The position numbers and the translations under genes are program-made. The notes under the pieces are model-generated. The model was not told the origin of the DNA. It did not search any database and was given only the letters and a program-made list of their open reading frames with translations. A stretch of DNA of 64,000 nt, taken from contig JAURNW010000018.1 in the NCBI GenBank assembly GCA_030829985.1, positions 1-64,000 of the forward strand, in the 5' to 3' direction. Numbering within the stretch: the stretch's first letter is position 1; each line of letters begins with the position of its first letter. The stretch comes from Gammaproteobacteria bacterium (lineage in GTDB: Bacteria > Pseudomonadota > Gammaproteobacteria > Eutrophobiales > Eutrophobiaceae). This document shows positions 29,308-44,726 of this stretch, piece after piece.

Positions 29308-30033
29308 TTATTTCATTCCTGGTGTCTCTACGTAAAGCCTGGTTGCTCCAGCAACAGCGACTGGCATAGCCAAAAAATTAACAACCGGGATCATGGTTAA
29401 TAACATGACGCCGGTTCCGAAACCAAAAGCAAGTTGACGATTATCTGCGAATTTTTCACGCTGTTGTTTAAAAATAATGTCATGATTTCCCATTGGATAA
29501 TCGCCATATTCTATAGCCATCATCCAGGCCGTGAATAAAAACCAGATCATCGGCGCTGCTACATTAACCATTGGTATGATAAATAATATCAGAAGGGGAA
29601 TTGCCCGGATAATAAAATAAAGCAATTTTTGAAATTCAGACTTGATTGATAGAATAATAACCTGCAACAAGGCTTGTTCATTTTCAGACATGATTTCATT
29701 GCCTGTTAATGACCTTTCGACTGCGGCGGCTAAAAACCCGTTAAACGGGGCCCCAATCAGGTTGGCAATAATCGAAAAACCAAAGAAGACTATCGTTAAT
29801 GCAACGATTACAAAGATAGGCCAAAGCAACCAGGTTAACCATTCAAGCCATTGCCATTGTGCTAACAGACTACTAATCAATTCATTTAATGAGGTTGCCC
29901 CATAGATGATAACGCCAGCAAATAAGAGACTGTTTATAAGTAATGGGATGACGACATATAGACGAACCCCGGGTTGCAGAATTAACTTGAATCCTGACAA
30001 CAGGTAGTTGAAACCTTGTTTAAATTGATTCAT
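29308..30033 (-). CDS. cysZ: Sulfate transporter CysZ
   Basis: 241 residues with four long hydrophobic segments (about 20-45, 65-95, 135-165, 195-225). Family features are FKQGFNYLLSGFKLILQPG at the start, IGAPFNGFLAAAVER in the middle and QLAFGFGTGVMLLTMIPVVNF near the end. CysZ brings sulfate in for cysteine synthesis. The reading frame is alone on this strand between queF and dksA. Confidence 0.92.
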   Translation of the reverse strand: MNQFKQGFNYLLSGFKLILQPGVRLYVVIPLLINSLLFAGVIIYGATSLNELISSLLAQWQWLEWLTWLLWPIFVIVALTIVFFGFSIIANLIGAPFNGFLAAAVERSLTGNEIMSENEQALLQVIILSIKSEFQKLLYFIIRAIPLLILFIIPMVNVAAPMIWFLFTAWMMAIEYGDYPMGNHDIIFKQQREKFADNRQLAFGFGTGVMLLTMIPVVNFLAMPVAVAGATRLYVETPGMK

Positions 30034-30057
30034 TACTATTTCTTAATCCAGTAACGG

Positions 30058-30429
30058 TCAAACGGGAGACCATCCCTCTTTGATATGTTCAACAGCAACA
30101 CTGGTATAGATTCCACCTCTTACATTGAAAGTAGCGGTTAATCGCATAAATCGTGGTGCACTTGCTGTTACTAAATCATCCAGAATTTTATTGGTAACGG
30201 CTTCATGAAAGGCGCCTTGATCACGATACGACCAGACATAAAGTTTTAATGCTTTTAATTCGACGCATAGTTCATCCGGAATATACTCAATTTCAAGTGT
30301 AGCGAAATCAGGCTGGCCTGTTTTAGGACATAAACAGGTAAATTCAGGAATCTCAATCCGGATAGTAAAATCACGTTCCGGTTTAGGATTTGGGAATGTA
30401 TCAATTGCATCAGTAGCTTGGGTGGACAT
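30058..30429 (-). CDS. queF: NADPH-dependent 7-cyano-7-deazaguanine reductase (QueF, short form)
   Basis: 123 residues. Reduces preQ0 to preQ1 in queuosine synthesis. The catalytic Cys is in [15 protein letters not shown] and the preQ0-binding motif in [20 protein letters not shown]. It is the single-domain type, shorter than the two-domain E. coli enzyme. No preQ1 riboswitch is seen in the 199 bases upstream shared with smc. Confidence 0.94.
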   Translation of the reverse strand: MSTQATDAIDTFPNPKPERDFTIRIEIPEFTCLCPKTGQPDFATLEIEYIPDELCVELKALKLYVWSYRDQGAFHEAVTNKILDDLVTASAPRFMRLTATFNVRGGIYTSVAVEHIKEGWSPV

Positions 30430-30628
30430 ACTGTAAAATTCTCTATTAAGTTACAAAAATCGAACCATAACATAGTTCATTTATAATGTTATTGCATAGC
30501 TGAACAGTAATTTTTTACATATATTAAAACATTAATCTAATCATATAGATATGATTATAAGTTAATGTAAAATATAGTTCATATATTCACTTGGACAGAG
30601 AACATGATCTCTAGTATCGTATCGCCCC

Positions 30629-33600
30629 ATGCGTTTATGCAATATAAAACTTTCAGGCTTTAAATCATTTGTAGATCCGACCAATCTTATCATCCCCGGT
30701 AGCCTTGTTGGCATCGTTGGACCGAATGGTTGTGGCAAGTCAAATATTATTGATGCTGTTACATGGGTAATGGGAGAGAGCTCTGCCAAACATCTCCGTG
30801 GAGAATCATTAACCGACGTCATTTTTAGTGGTTCCAGCTCCCGACAACCTGTTGGCCAGGCTTCTGTTGAACTCGTATTTGATAATACAGAGAAAAAGCT
30901 TGGCGGACAGTACGCCAGTTACAATGAAATATCAGTTAAACGACAGATAAATCGCGATGCTGTTTCAACTTATTATCTAAATGGTACACGTTGTCGCAGA
31001 AGAGATATTACAGCTATCTTTTTGGGAACCGGTTTGGGTCCCCGTAGTTATGCCATCATTGAACAGGGCATGATTTCAAGGTTGATTGAGGCTAAGCCTG
31101 AAGAATTGAGGGTATTTATTGAAGAGGCTGCCGGCATATCCAAATATCGCGAACGCCGACGTGAAACAGAAAATCGTATAAGACATACGAAAGAAAATAT
31201 TGAGCGTTTAACTGACATTCGAGAAGAGCTAGAGAAACAATTAAACCATTTGCAACGACAGGCAAAGGCTGCTGAACGTTATAAAAACCTGAAGCAGGAA
31301 GAACGTAAATTAAGCTCGGAACTTCTGGCGCTTAACTGGCGTGATTTAAACACTGAAATGAGTAAACTTCGGGAGGAGGCTGGCAAAAGAGAAAATGCGG
31401 TAGAAGCTTCCATCGCAAGAGTACGCGAAACTGAAGCGGCGATAGAAAAACAACGCGATGGACTGAGTGAAGCAAACCAGCACTTTAATAATATGCAGTC
31501 CGAGTACTATAAAGTGGGAAGCGACATCTCTCAGTATGAACAAAAACTACAGCATACACGTGAAAAAATCACATCTATTGAATCAGAGCTTGAAAAAGTA
31601 CGCTATACGCATGCGGATACAGTAAAGCAGCATGAGCAGGACAAGGCTGAGTATGAAAAATTACATTCCGAACTAGCATCGCTTGAACCTAAATTACATG
31701 GGTCCAGAGACGAAAGTAACAAAGCTTATGAAATTCTTAATAATGCTGAAGAAGCAATGCAAGGATGGCAAATCGAATGGGATGCTTTCAATGAATCATT
31801 TTCCGAGTTTACTCGTCAAGAACAAAGAGATAAAACCAGACTAGAACATCTTGAGTTTGGGCTTGGAGAACTTGCTGAACGTCGAATATTATTGGATCGA
31901 GAAATAGTAAAATCTGAAGAATCTGATTTAAACAGTCAAATTCAAGAGTTAACAAAAAACCTGGAAGTTGAAGAGGAAAAGCAATCCGCATTACTAAAAC
32001 AACATTCCGAGAAACAAAATATAGTCAAAGAACATCGTGAAAACGTCAGGACTTTATCTACAAAACTGGATGCTGCACGCCAAAAGTTTCAGCATCTAAA
32101 AGGACGTTTAGCTTCTCTGGAAACAATACAACAATCAGTCGTTGATGATAATCAAGAGTTAACTGACTGGTTGAAAGAGAACAGGCTGGATCAACATCAA
32201 CGCCTTTCCCAATCCATCAAAATTGATTCACACTGGGCGCATGCACTGGAAACTGTCATGGGCAATCATCTACATGATATCTGTGTAGATGATATCAGCA
32301 ATTATTTTGACAGATTAGAGCAAGCGCCGGGTAAAGTTGGATTTATTAACTCAAGTCGGAGTAACGTTAATGATTCAGCTAAAGAATTTCCGCGTCTGAT
32401 AGATAAAATTACCACTGATATAAGCGTTCCATCTGTTCTGGAGCAGGTCTATTTGGCAGAGACTACAGAAGAAGCCAGTAGCATGATCGCAAGTTTGTCT
32501 ATAGGAGAAAGCGTTGTTACTGCTCATGGCGTCTGGATGAGTCATGATTGGGTCGTTATTAATAACATTAACGAGGCAAGCAGTGGAGTATTAAACAGGG
32601 AATCTGAGATCACTGAACTTAAACAGGAACTTGAAAGCAGTGAAGTTGAAATAAAAAACATAGAGATTGAACTCAAGGGAAATGAAGAGTCGCTGGAACA
32701 GGCTGAAGCGACAGTAGATGAACAACAAACCTTGTTGAACAGTCAACAACAGGGTATTTCAGATGTGCGCTCCAGACTTGCGTCAGCCCAAACAGAAGTT
32801 GAACAACAATCTATCCGGTATCAACAGTTTGTTGAAGAACGGGATTTGAATCAAGATCAGAATAGAACAGATAAAACAGAAATCGATTCTATTAGAGAAC
32901 GTTTAGAACAACTTGATAAAGATAAAGCTCAATTACAGGAACAGCGAACGGAGTTGTCTGAAATAAAAGATCGCCACCGTGAATCATTGAATAACGCCAG
33001 GGCCCGCTGGCAAGAAACACATAATGAAAGTCATGGTATTGCCCTGCAACTTGAATCGTATAGTTCACGTCGCGCATCTTATGAACAGGCTATCAAACGA
33101 AACGATATTCAAGTCGCTCAGCTTGAGGCAAGAATAAATGATTTGGAAAATGACCTGTCAGAAAATAAAGCACCTATCAATGAATTACAGGAAAAAATAG
33201 AAGCGCGTCTGCAAGATAAAATACATGCAGAAAAGAATCTCAGTGATGCCAGAACAAATGTGCAGACTATTGAAACTAATATGCGAGAGTCTGAGCAGAA
33301 CCGACATAAATATGAGCAAGACCTCGAAACGCTCCGCTCCGACCTTGAAAAAGCACGGCTTGGTGTCAATAGTTGTCAGGTAAGAATTGAAACAGTAGAG
33401 GAAAAATTATCTGCTGATGAACAAAATGTACAAGCATTGCTTGAAACAATGGAAGAGGCTGCAAATCAGGAAGACTGGAGTAATCAGTTAGAAACCTTAG
33501 AACGAAAAATTCAACGTTTGGGTCCAATTAATCTTGCTGCTATTGATGAGTACACGCAGAATTCCGAGAGAAAAGAATATCTTGATAGCCAGCATAAAGA

Positions 33601-34135
33601 TTTGGTCGATGCCTTATCGACTCTTGAGAATGCAATACACAAAATTGATAAGGAAACCAGAACACGCTTTAAAGAAACTTTTGATGAGTTAAATACAAAC
33701 ATCAAAGATATGTTTCCAAAACTGTTTGGTGGTGGCCATGCCTATCTGGAGTTAACCGGAGACGATTTGTTACAGACCGGTGTCGCTATTATGGCGCGTC
33801 CTCCAGGTAAGAAAAATAGCAATATCCATTTGTTATCAGGTGGAGAAAAAGCACTAATCGCTGTTGCACTTGTGTTTGCTATATTCAAATTGAATCCGGC
33901 TCCTTTCTGTATACTTGATGAGGTTGATGCGCCGCTTGATGATACAAACGTGGGACGTTTCAGCGAATTGGTTAAATCAATGTCTGATGAAGTCCAGTTT
34001 ATTTTCATTACGCATAATAAAATTACGATGGAAATCGCTAATCAACTTCTCGGTGTCACAATGCATGAAGCAGGTGTGTCACGCCTTGTGTCTGTCGATA
34101 TGGACGAAGCAGTTGAGATGGCCGCCTCTGCTTAA
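30629..34135 (+). CDS. smc: Chromosome segregation ATPase SMC
   Basis: 1168 residues. Head parts at both ends: Walker A GPNGCGKSN at about 32, the ABC signature LLSGGEKALIA and Walker B ILDEVDAPLDD near the C-terminus. Two long coiled coils flank a hinge (about 510-640, with ALETVMGNHLHDICVDD). Works as a dimer with ScpA and ScpB, not in the window. Many gammaproteobacteria have MukB instead; this one uses SMC. First of the row smc-zipA-ligA. Confidence 0.96.
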   Translation: MRLCNIKLSGFKSFVDPTNLIIPGSLVGIVGPNGCGKSNIIDAVTWVMGESSAKHLRGESLTDVIFSGSSSRQPVGQASVELVFDNTEKKLGGQYASYNEISVKRQINRDAVSTYYLNGTRCRRRDITAIFLGTGLGPRSYAIIEQGMISRLIEAKPEELRVFIEEAAGISKYRERRRETENRIRHTKENIERLTDIREELEKQLNHLQRQAKAAERYKNLKQEERKLSSELLALNWRDLNTEMSKLREEAGKRENAVEASIARVRETEAAIEKQRDGLSEANQHFNNMQSEYYKVGSDISQYEQKLQHTREKITSIESELEKVRYTHADTVKQHEQDKAEYEKLHSELASLEPKLHGSRDESNKAYEILNNAEEAMQGWQIEWDAFNESFSEFTRQEQRDKTRLEHLEFGLGELAERRILLDREIVKSEESDLNSQIQELTKNLEVEEEKQSALLKQHSEKQNIVKEHRENVRTLSTKLDAARQKFQHLKGRLASLETIQQSVVDDNQELTDWLKENRLDQHQRLSQSIKIDSHWAHALETVMGNHLHDICVDDISNYFDRLEQAPGKVGFINSSRSNVNDSAKEFPRLIDKITTDISVPSVLEQVYLAETTEEASSMIASLSIGESVVTAHGVWMSHDWVVINNINEASSGVLNRESEITELKQELESSEVEIKNIEIELKGNEESLEQAEATVDEQQTLLNSQQQGISDVRSRLASAQTEVEQQSIRYQQFVEERDLNQDQNRTDKTEIDSIRERLEQLDKDKAQLQEQRTELSEIKDRHRESLNNARARWQETHNESHGIALQLESYSSRRASYEQAIKRNDIQVAQLEARINDLENDLSENKAPINELQEKIEARLQDKIHAEKNLSDARTNVQTIETNMRESEQNRHKYEQDLETLRSDLEKARLGVNSCQVRIETVEEKLSADEQNVQALLETMEEAANQEDWSNQLETLERKIQRLGPINLAAIDEYTQNSERKEYLDSQHKDLVDALSTLENAIHKIDKETRTRFKETFDELNTNIKDMFPKLFGGGHAYLELTGDDLLQTGVAIMARPPGKKNSNIHLLSGGEKALIAVALVFAIFKLNPAPFCILDEVDAPLDDTNVGRFSELVKSMSDEVQFIFITHNKITMEIANQLLGVTMHEAGVSRLVSVDMDEAVEMAASA

Positions 34136-34219
34136 CGACTCCAACAGTTTGTTATCAGCTTTGCTTGTTTGCATTACTACTATTCTATTGCAGTATATAA
34201 CTCTGGATTATAAGCGCTT

Positions 34220-38741
<4,522 letters not shown>

Positions 38742-38882
38742 GATACTTAAGGTAGTATTGCCATTTTTTTAGCTAAGCCTTTGATTGTAGATACATATAT
38801 AGTTCATTATATATACGTGTAAAACAGACAGTTCAAACGTTTATTGCAATACACAAAATAATAGCACAAGAGGGTAGGCCTG

Positions 38883-39461
38883 ATGGCCAATAACATTACA
38901 GATAAACAACTTGTAGAGCGTGTTCAGAATGGCGAAAAGGCGGCCTATGATCTGCTTGTGCTTAAATATCAACAGCGCATTATTAATCTTGTCTCGCGAT
39001 TTGTCAGGAACCATAGTGATGCTTTAGATGTCACACAAGAAGCATTCATTAAAGCTTACCGGGCATTACCCAATTTTCGAGGTGATAGTGCTTTTTATAC
39101 ATGGCTTTATCGAATTGCTGTGAATACAGCAAAGAATCACCTTGCTGTACAATCACGTAGACCTAGAGATAGTGATTATGATGTCTCTGAAATTGAACAA
39201 ATTGAAGGTAATAGTGCTCTAACAGAACAGGCAACACCTGAAAACATATTGCTTAAAGATGAATTGCAGGCAACAGTATTAAAAGCTATTGAAGAACTGC
39301 CTGAAGATTTAAAAACGGCTATCATGCTCCGGGAAGTTGAAGGTTTGAGTTATGAAGAAATTGCAAGTGTTATGGAATGTCCAATTGGTACTGTTCGATC
39401 TCGAATATTCCGGGCACGTGAAGCGATTGATAATGAGATGAATCCATTACTTCAAAATTGA
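38883..39461 (+). CDS. rpoE: RNA polymerase sigma-E factor
   Basis: 192 residues. Extracytoplasmic-function sigma factor for envelope stress. Region 2 (residues 25-95, DVTQEAFIKAYRAL, FYTWLYRIAVNTAKN) and region 4 (130-185, GLSYEEIASVMECPIGTVRSR) are complete. First of the operon rpoE-rseA-rseB-mucD. GAGGGTAGG upstream provides a binding site. Confidence 0.96.
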   Translation: MANNITDKQLVERVQNGEKAAYDLLVLKYQQRIINLVSRFVRNHSDALDVTQEAFIKAYRALPNFRGDSAFYTWLYRIAVNTAKNHLAVQSRRPRDSDYDVSEIEQIEGNSALTEQATPENILLKDELQATVLKAIEELPEDLKTAIMLREVEGLSYEEIASVMECPIGTVRSRIFRAREAIDNEMNPLLQN

Positions 39462-39478
39462 AATATAGGCTAAAGATA

Positions 39479-40057
39479 ATGAATGAACAAAACAAAGAAC
39501 TGCTTTCCGCATTAATCGACGGTGAAGTCGATCTTGACAACAAGATGCTTGATACCATGACTCATGATCAGGAAATGAAAGATAAGTGGTCACGTTATCA
39601 TCTAATAGGCGATTGTCTACGTGGTCAGTTACCGGAAAAAATTTCTGGTTATGCGACAAGTTGTGTAACTGATGTGCTTACAAACGAACCGACAGTTCTT
39701 GCTCCGCAAAAATCTAAACAATTTAATCTTAAACCGCTTGCTGGATTTGCCATTGCCGCATCTGTTGCGATGGTTGCTGTTTTTAGTGTCCAACGTGGTA
39801 ATGATGTCGACCCGGTTTCTACTTCATCCTCAATTGCATCCACATCAGTCAATGAAATTATTGCGCAACCTAAAACTTACAGTTTTCCTGAAGTTCAAAT
39901 GTTGCCTGCATCTGTAAGTGACACAGACACACCAGAAGCAATAGCAAACAAACGATTAAATAATTATTTAATGAACCATAACGAATATCGGAGTAATGGC
40001 AGTGTAAATGGCATGTTACCTTATGTCCGCCTGGTTACGATTGAGTCGCAGGAATAA
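39479..40057 (+). CDS. rseA: Anti-sigma-E factor RseA (MucA-like)
   Basis: 192 residues from the ATG at 39479; the frame opens earlier at a TTG overlapping rpoE. The cytoplasmic part (1-80: LLSALIDGEVD, KWSRYHLIGDCLRGQ) holds sigma-E; one membrane helix (86-105) follows, then a periplasmic part ending in LPYVRLVTIESQE. Regulated proteolysis by DegS and RseP homologs releases sigma-E. Confidence 0.9.
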   Translation: MNEQNKELLSALIDGEVDLDNKMLDTMTHDQEMKDKWSRYHLIGDCLRGQLPEKISGYATSCVTDVLTNEPTVLAPQKSKQFNLKPLAGFAIAASVAMVAVFSVQRGNDVDPVSTSSSIASTSVNEIIAQPKTYSFPEVQMLPASVSDTDTPEAIANKRLNNYLMNHNEYRSNGSVNGMLPYVRLVTIESQE

Positions 40058-40063
40058 CTTTAA

Positions 40064-41041
40064 TTGAAATTTCACTCGTTATTTATCTCGTTAGTACTTT
40101 TTTTCGGATGTGTTTCTGTAGTTTCTTCTGAAGAAACCAGACCTGACCCGCAGACATTAATTAACGAGATGTCTAAGGCAAGTCGTGAATTGAATTATGA
40201 TGGTGTGTTCGTTTATCGACTGGGTAAACAAGTTGACACAATGCGAATAATTCATAAATCTGATGCGGATGGTTCTATTGAGCGTCTGGTTTCATTAACC
40301 GGGCATGCCAGGGAAGTGATTCGAGATAAAGACCAGGTAAGGTGTTATTTTCCCGAAAATAAAGCAGTTGTTGTTGAAAAAAGCCGTTTAGGCAAATTAA
40401 TTTCAACTTATTTACCTCATCCTATCAAATCTATTTCTGAATTTTATATTTTTGAAATTGCTGGTGAAGATCGGGTTGCGGGTCTGGATGCGTGGATTAT
40501 CAACATCAGGCCTATTGACAAGTATCGTTATGGATATCAGCTCTGGATTGATAAAAAATCCAGACTTTTGCTTAAATCCGAACTTAAAAACCAGTTAGGT
40601 GTGACGCTTGAACAAATTATGTTTGCACAATTGAATGTATTGGATGAAATTGAAGACGCTCTGTTAGAGCCATCTGTTTCTGATAAAGACTATACCTGGC
40701 ACCATAACGAAAACAAAGAAAACATCGATGTGACCTCTAATGATAAACAGTGGAAGGCGACATGGATGCCCGCTGGATTCACAATGAGCGAACAATCAAG
40801 AGAAGCGATGATTACCAGTCATATGCCTGTTGATCATCTGATCTATTCTGATGGTCTGGCAATGGTGTCTATTTATGTAGAAAAATTAAATCAGCAACCC
40901 GATGCAAATACAGGTCATTCTAATTTTGGTGGAGTAAATACCTATGCAACTCACACGGGTGGTTATCAAATTACCGCAGTCGGTGAAGTACCTGAAGCTA
41001 CAGTCAAATTAATGGCGGCTTCAGTAAAATCGTATCAATGA
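40064..41041 (+). CDS. rseB: Sigma-E regulator RseB (MucB)
   Basis: 325 residues from a TTG with AGGA 10 bases upstream. Signal peptide (LFISLVLFFGCVSVVSS), then the two-domain MucB/RseB fold: MSKASRELNYDGVFVYRLGKQVDTMRI (lipid-sensing domain) and a smaller C-terminal domain (MPAGFTMSEQSR). It binds the periplasmic part of RseA and protects it until mislocalised lipopolysaccharide is sensed. Confidence 0.93.
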   Translation: MKFHSLFISLVLFFGCVSVVSSEETRPDPQTLINEMSKASRELNYDGVFVYRLGKQVDTMRIIHKSDADGSIERLVSLTGHAREVIRDKDQVRCYFPENKAVVVEKSRLGKLISTYLPHPIKSISEFYIFEIAGEDRVAGLDAWIINIRPIDKYRYGYQLWIDKKSRLLLKSELKNQLGVTLEQIMFAQLNVLDEIEDALLEPSVSDKDYTWHHNENKENIDVTSNDKQWKATWMPAGFTMSEQSREAMITSHMPVDHLIYSDGLAMVSIYVEKLNQQPDANTGHSNFGGVNTYATHTGGYQITAVGEVPEATVKLMAASVKSYQ

Positions 41042-41145
41042 TTGATTATATATAAAATTATTTTAAGCTTTGTTTAATTTTAATATTATACGCAACTGAT
41101 ATTTATCAATATCCAGATGGCGATCCAACACGGAACAGCAATGTA

Positions 41146-42564
41146 ATGTATCAAAAATTATCTATATCTATTGTCAGTTTATTTTTTCTATCTTATACCA
41201 GCTTGCTTCAGGCACGTTCACTTCCTGATTTTACAGATCTTGTCAGTAAAAATTCATCTGCGGTAGTTAACATAAGTACCAGCAGTAAAAGTACAGGGCC
41301 AAAAGGGTTGCCTCCAGGATATAATCTGCCTGATATCCCTGAAGACAGTCCTTTTTATGAATTTTTTAAAAAATATTTTGGTGAAATCCCGGAAGGACAA
41401 GAACCTTCACAAGAACGTTCATCATTAGGTTCAGGCTTTATAATTTCTCAAGATGGTTATGTTATTACTAATCATCATGTAGTACTTAATGCGGAAGAAA
41501 TAATTGTAAGGCTAAATGATCGCCGTGAATTTGTTGCCGAATTAATCGGTAGTGATGAAAGAAGTGATATCGCTGTTTTAAAAATTAATGCAACTGATCT
41601 CCCATCATTGAAAATGGGCGACTCATCGAACCTTAATGTTGGGGAATGGGTTTTAGCGATTGGCTCTCCCTTTGGATTTGATGCTTCTGTTACAGCAGGA
41701 ATTATCAGTGCTATTGGTCGTAGCCTGCCAAATGAAAATTATGTTCCCTTTATACAAACTGATGTTGCAATTAATCCTGGCAACTCAGGTGGCCCACTGT
41801 TCAACCTTGATGGTGATGTCATTGGTGTTAATTCGCAAATATATAGTCGAACAGGCGGGTTTATGGGCTTGTCATTTGCTGTGCCCGCAAATGTCGTTGA
41901 AAACGTGTATAAACAATTAAGAAACAAAGGCCGGGTTAGCAGAGGCTGGTTAGGCGTGTTAATTCAGGATGTTACCCGTGAATTGGCTGAATCGTTTAAC
42001 ATGGACCATCCTCATGGGGCATTGATAGCAAAGGTTTTATCTGAAGGTCCAGCAGAAAAGGCCGGGATTGAAGTAGGTGATATCGTGGTCAAATTTAATG
42101 GGCAGAAGGTTAGTTTTTCTTCAGATTTACCTCCATTAGTCGGCTCAACAATGGTAAATACAACTGTACCAGTTGAGATTATAAGACGATCAAAACATAA
42201 AACTATACAGGTTAAAATATCAGAGTTACCTACTGACGATGAGGTAATTGCAAAGGATTCGGATACGCCGAAACTTCCCGATGAAAATGTTTTAAATGTC
42301 ATTGCTAAAGACCTGACAAAAGAACAGAAAAAAGAGTTAGATCTGGAAGATCATGGTGTTCTGGTTGAGACAATTGGTGCTGGTCCGGCACAAAAAGCAG
42401 GCATTCGACAAGGTGATCTCATACTATTGTTGAACAATATCAAAATTAAAGATGCCTCACACTTTTCAAGCTTGATTAAAGAGCTACCTAAAGGCAGGTC
42501 TATTCCTGTATTAATTCAACGCCGAGGCGGACCAATTTTTCTTGCATTAAAAATAGATGACTAA
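41146..42564 (+). CDS. mucD: Periplasmic serine endoprotease MucD (DegP/HtrA family)
   Basis: 472 residues. Signal peptide (ISIVSLFFLSYTSLLQA), trypsin-like domain with the triad TNHHVV (His), SDIAVLKI (Asp) and NPGNSGGPL (Ser), then two PDZ domains (about 265-350 and 370-465). Degrades or refolds damaged envelope proteins. It lies 104 bases after rseB, so it may also have its own promoter. Confidence 0.94.
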   Translation: MYQKLSISIVSLFFLSYTSLLQARSLPDFTDLVSKNSSAVVNISTSSKSTGPKGLPPGYNLPDIPEDSPFYEFFKKYFGEIPEGQEPSQERSSLGSGFIISQDGYVITNHHVVLNAEEIIVRLNDRREFVAELIGSDERSDIAVLKINATDLPSLKMGDSSNLNVGEWVLAIGSPFGFDASVTAGIISAIGRSLPNENYVPFIQTDVAINPGNSGGPLFNLDGDVIGVNSQIYSRTGGFMGLSFAVPANVVENVYKQLRNKGRVSRGWLGVLIQDVTRELAESFNMDHPHGALIAKVLSEGPAEKAGIEVGDIVVKFNGQKVSFSSDLPPLVGSTMVNTTVPVEIIRRSKHKTIQVKISELPTDDEVIAKDSDTPKLPDENVLNVIAKDLTKEQKKELDLEDHGVLVETIGAGPAQKAGIRQGDLILLLNNIKIKDASHFSSLIKELPKGRSIPVLIQRRGGPIFLALKIDD

Positions 42565-42814
42565 TAATACCGGGCAGGTCTTATTTATATACACAAGAGA
42601 AGACTGTTGTTTATGTCATGATATGCTTGAGGGTCTCAAAATCTGGCAAAATCGATTTAACTTTAAAGTCGAGATGATTGACATTGATCATGATCCAGTC
42701 TTAACAGACCGATTTTCAGCTCGAATACCGTTGCTTGCGGCGGGCGATACTGAAATATGTCAATATCATCTCGATGAGCAAGCGTTATCAAATTATTTTG
42801 AAGGCGAGACTTAG
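42557..42814 (+). CDS. Glutaredoxin-like protein (DUF836)
   Basis: 85 residues, thioredoxin fold with EDCCLCHDM, so the redox motif is C-x-x-C (with Cys at 17/18 and 20). ARIPLLAAGD is the cis-proline region. Its start overlaps the mucD end by 8 bases. This family is often next to lepA or mucD in gammaproteobacteria; the partner is unknown. Confidence 0.85.
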   Translation: MTNNTGQVLFIYTREDCCLCHDMLEGLKIWQNRFNFKVEMIDIDHDPVLTDRFSARIPLLAAGDTEICQYHLDEQALSNYFEGET

Positions 42815-42929
42815 TCCTTAATTTCAAAATTATTTTTCTATATTCCATTTATGGCCTGAACAAGATCGTATAGAATCGCGCATTTTGTAGACACTCAGTC
42901 CAACAATACCACCATAAGTGACGCTATTA

Positions 42930-44726
42930 ATGCAGCATATACGTAATTTCTCCATCATTGCCCATATAGACCATGGTAAATCAACCCTGGCAGACCGTTT
43001 CATACAAATGTGTGGCGCTTTAACAGAACGAGAGATGTCCGCACAAGTTCTGGACTCAATGGATATAGAACGTGAACGCGGTATTACTATCAAGGCTCAA
43101 AGTGTTACGCTTTTTTATGATGCTAATGATGGTCAACGTTATCAACTAAATATAATTGATACCCCGGGTCATGTTGACTTTAGCTATGAAGTATCTCGAT
43201 CATTAGCTGCCTGTGAAGGCGCACTGCTGGTTGTTGATGCGGCTCAAGGTGTTGAGGCGCAAAGTGTCGCAAACTGTCTGACAGCAATTAATAATAATCT
43301 TGAGGTTTTACCCGTATTAAACAAAATTGATCTGCCTTCCGCAGAACCGGAGCGTGTGATCAATGAAATTGAAGAAATCATTGGTATTGATGCACAGGAA
43401 GCACTACGGGTCAGTGCCAAATCAGGTGAGGGTGTAAAAGAACTTCTGGAAGAATTAATAAAAAAAATTCCACCACCCAAAGGAAATACAGAAGGATTGC
43501 TGAAAGCATTAATTATAGATTCATGGTTTGATAATTATTTAGGTGTTGTTTCATTAGTTCGGATTGTCGATGGCCAATTACCAGTAGGGAAAAAAATCAG
43601 GATCATGTCTACCGGTAGAGATTTCATCGTTGATCAAGTCGGTACCTTTACTCCTAAACGAACCCCTAAAAAAATGCTCAATACGGGCGAGGTCGGATAT
43701 GTCGTTGCTGGCATCAAAGAAATTGATGGTGCACCGGTAGGAGACACATTAACTCTCACTGAAGCGCCATCAACAGAACCATTGCCCGGCTTTCAGAAGA
43801 TTAAACCGCGCGTTTTTTCTGGTTTGTTTCCGATTGATTCTTCAGACTATGAATCATTCAGGGAAGCATTGTCAAAACTCCGCTTGAATGATGCAGCACT
43901 TCACTATGAACCAGAAACATCACAAGCTCTGGGTTTTGGATTTCGTTGTGGATTTCTTGGTATGTTACACATGGAGATTGTTCAGGAACGCTTGGAAAGG
44001 GAATATGATCTGGAACTAATTGTCTCTGCTCCTACTGTAATCTATCAGGTGCTTACAACCAGTAATGAAGTTATCAGTATTGACAACCCATCTAAACTAC
44101 CACCACCGAATCAGGTACTGGAAATTCGTGAACCCATTATTACAGCAGATATTCTCGTGCCACAGGAATATCTTGGCAACGTAATAGCATTATGTATTGA
44201 AAAACGAGGTGTTCAGAAAAAACTCCAATACTTGGGTAAACAGATAGCATTATCATTTGAAATACCGATGAGTGAAGTTGTCCTGGATTTTTTCGACCGA
44301 CTAAAATCCGTTAGTAGAGGTTTTGCATCATTTGATTATGCCTTCAACCGTTTTGAAGCGGCCAAATTGGTTAAACTTGATATTCTGATAAATAATGAAC
44401 GTGTTGATGCATTGTCTTCTATAGTACATCAGGACTTATCAGTCAGCAGAGGACGAGATCTAACAGAAAAGATGAAAGAATTTATACCTCGGCAAATGTA
44501 TGAAGTTGCAATTCAAGCGGCTATCGGTTCGAAAATATTAGCCAGACAAACCGTAAAGGCAATGAGAAAAAATGTGACAGCAAAATGCTATGGTGGAGAT
44601 ATATCACGTAAGCGAAAATTACTTGAAAAACAAAAGGCCGGTAAAAAACGCATGAAACAATTTGGTTCTGTTGAAATACCACAATCGGCTTTTATGGCAA
44701 TCCTTCATGTAGGTAAAGATAAATGA
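42930..44726 (+). CDS. lepA: Elongation factor 4 (LepA)
   Basis: 598 residues from the ATG at 42930, which gives the family start [19 protein letters not shown]; a GTG at 42918 is 4 codons earlier. GTPase with P-loop [17 protein letters not shown] and [11 protein letters not shown] like domains and the LepA C-terminal domain. It binds ribosomes and helps under stress or in initiation. Overlaps lepB by 4 bases (ATGA). Confidence 0.96.
   Translation: MQHIRNFSIIAHIDHGKSTLADRFIQMCGALTEREMSAQVLDSMDIERERGITIKAQSVTLFYDANDGQRYQLNIIDTPGHVDFSYEVSRSLAACEGALLVVDAAQGVEAQSVANCLTAINNNLEVLPVLNKIDLPSAEPERVINEIEEIIGIDAQEALRVSAKSGEGVKELLEELIKKIPPPKGNTEGLLKALIIDSWFDNYLGVVSLVRIVDGQLPVGKKIRIMSTGRDFIVDQVGTFTPKRTPKKMLNTGEVGYVVAGIKEIDGAPVGDTLTLTEAPSTEPLPGFQKIKPRVFSGLFPIDSSDYESFREALSKLRLNDAALHYEPETSQALGFGFRCGFLGMLHMEIVQERLEREYDLELIVSAPTVIYQVLTTSNEVISIDNPSKLPPPNQVLEIREPIITADILVPQEYLGNVIALCIEKRGVQKKLQYLGKQIALSFEIPMSEVVLDFFDRLKSVSRGFASFDYAFNRFEAAKLVKLDILINNERVDALSSIVHQDLSVSRGRDLTEKMKEFIPRQMYEVAIQAAIGSKILARQTVKAMRKNVTAKCYGGDISRKRKLLEKQKAGKKRMKQFGSVEIPQSAFMAILHVGKDK

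Noticed and set aside
30430-30628. A preQ1 riboswitch before queF
   Set aside because: I searched the 199 bases on the minus strand and found no conserved hairpin and A-rich tail.
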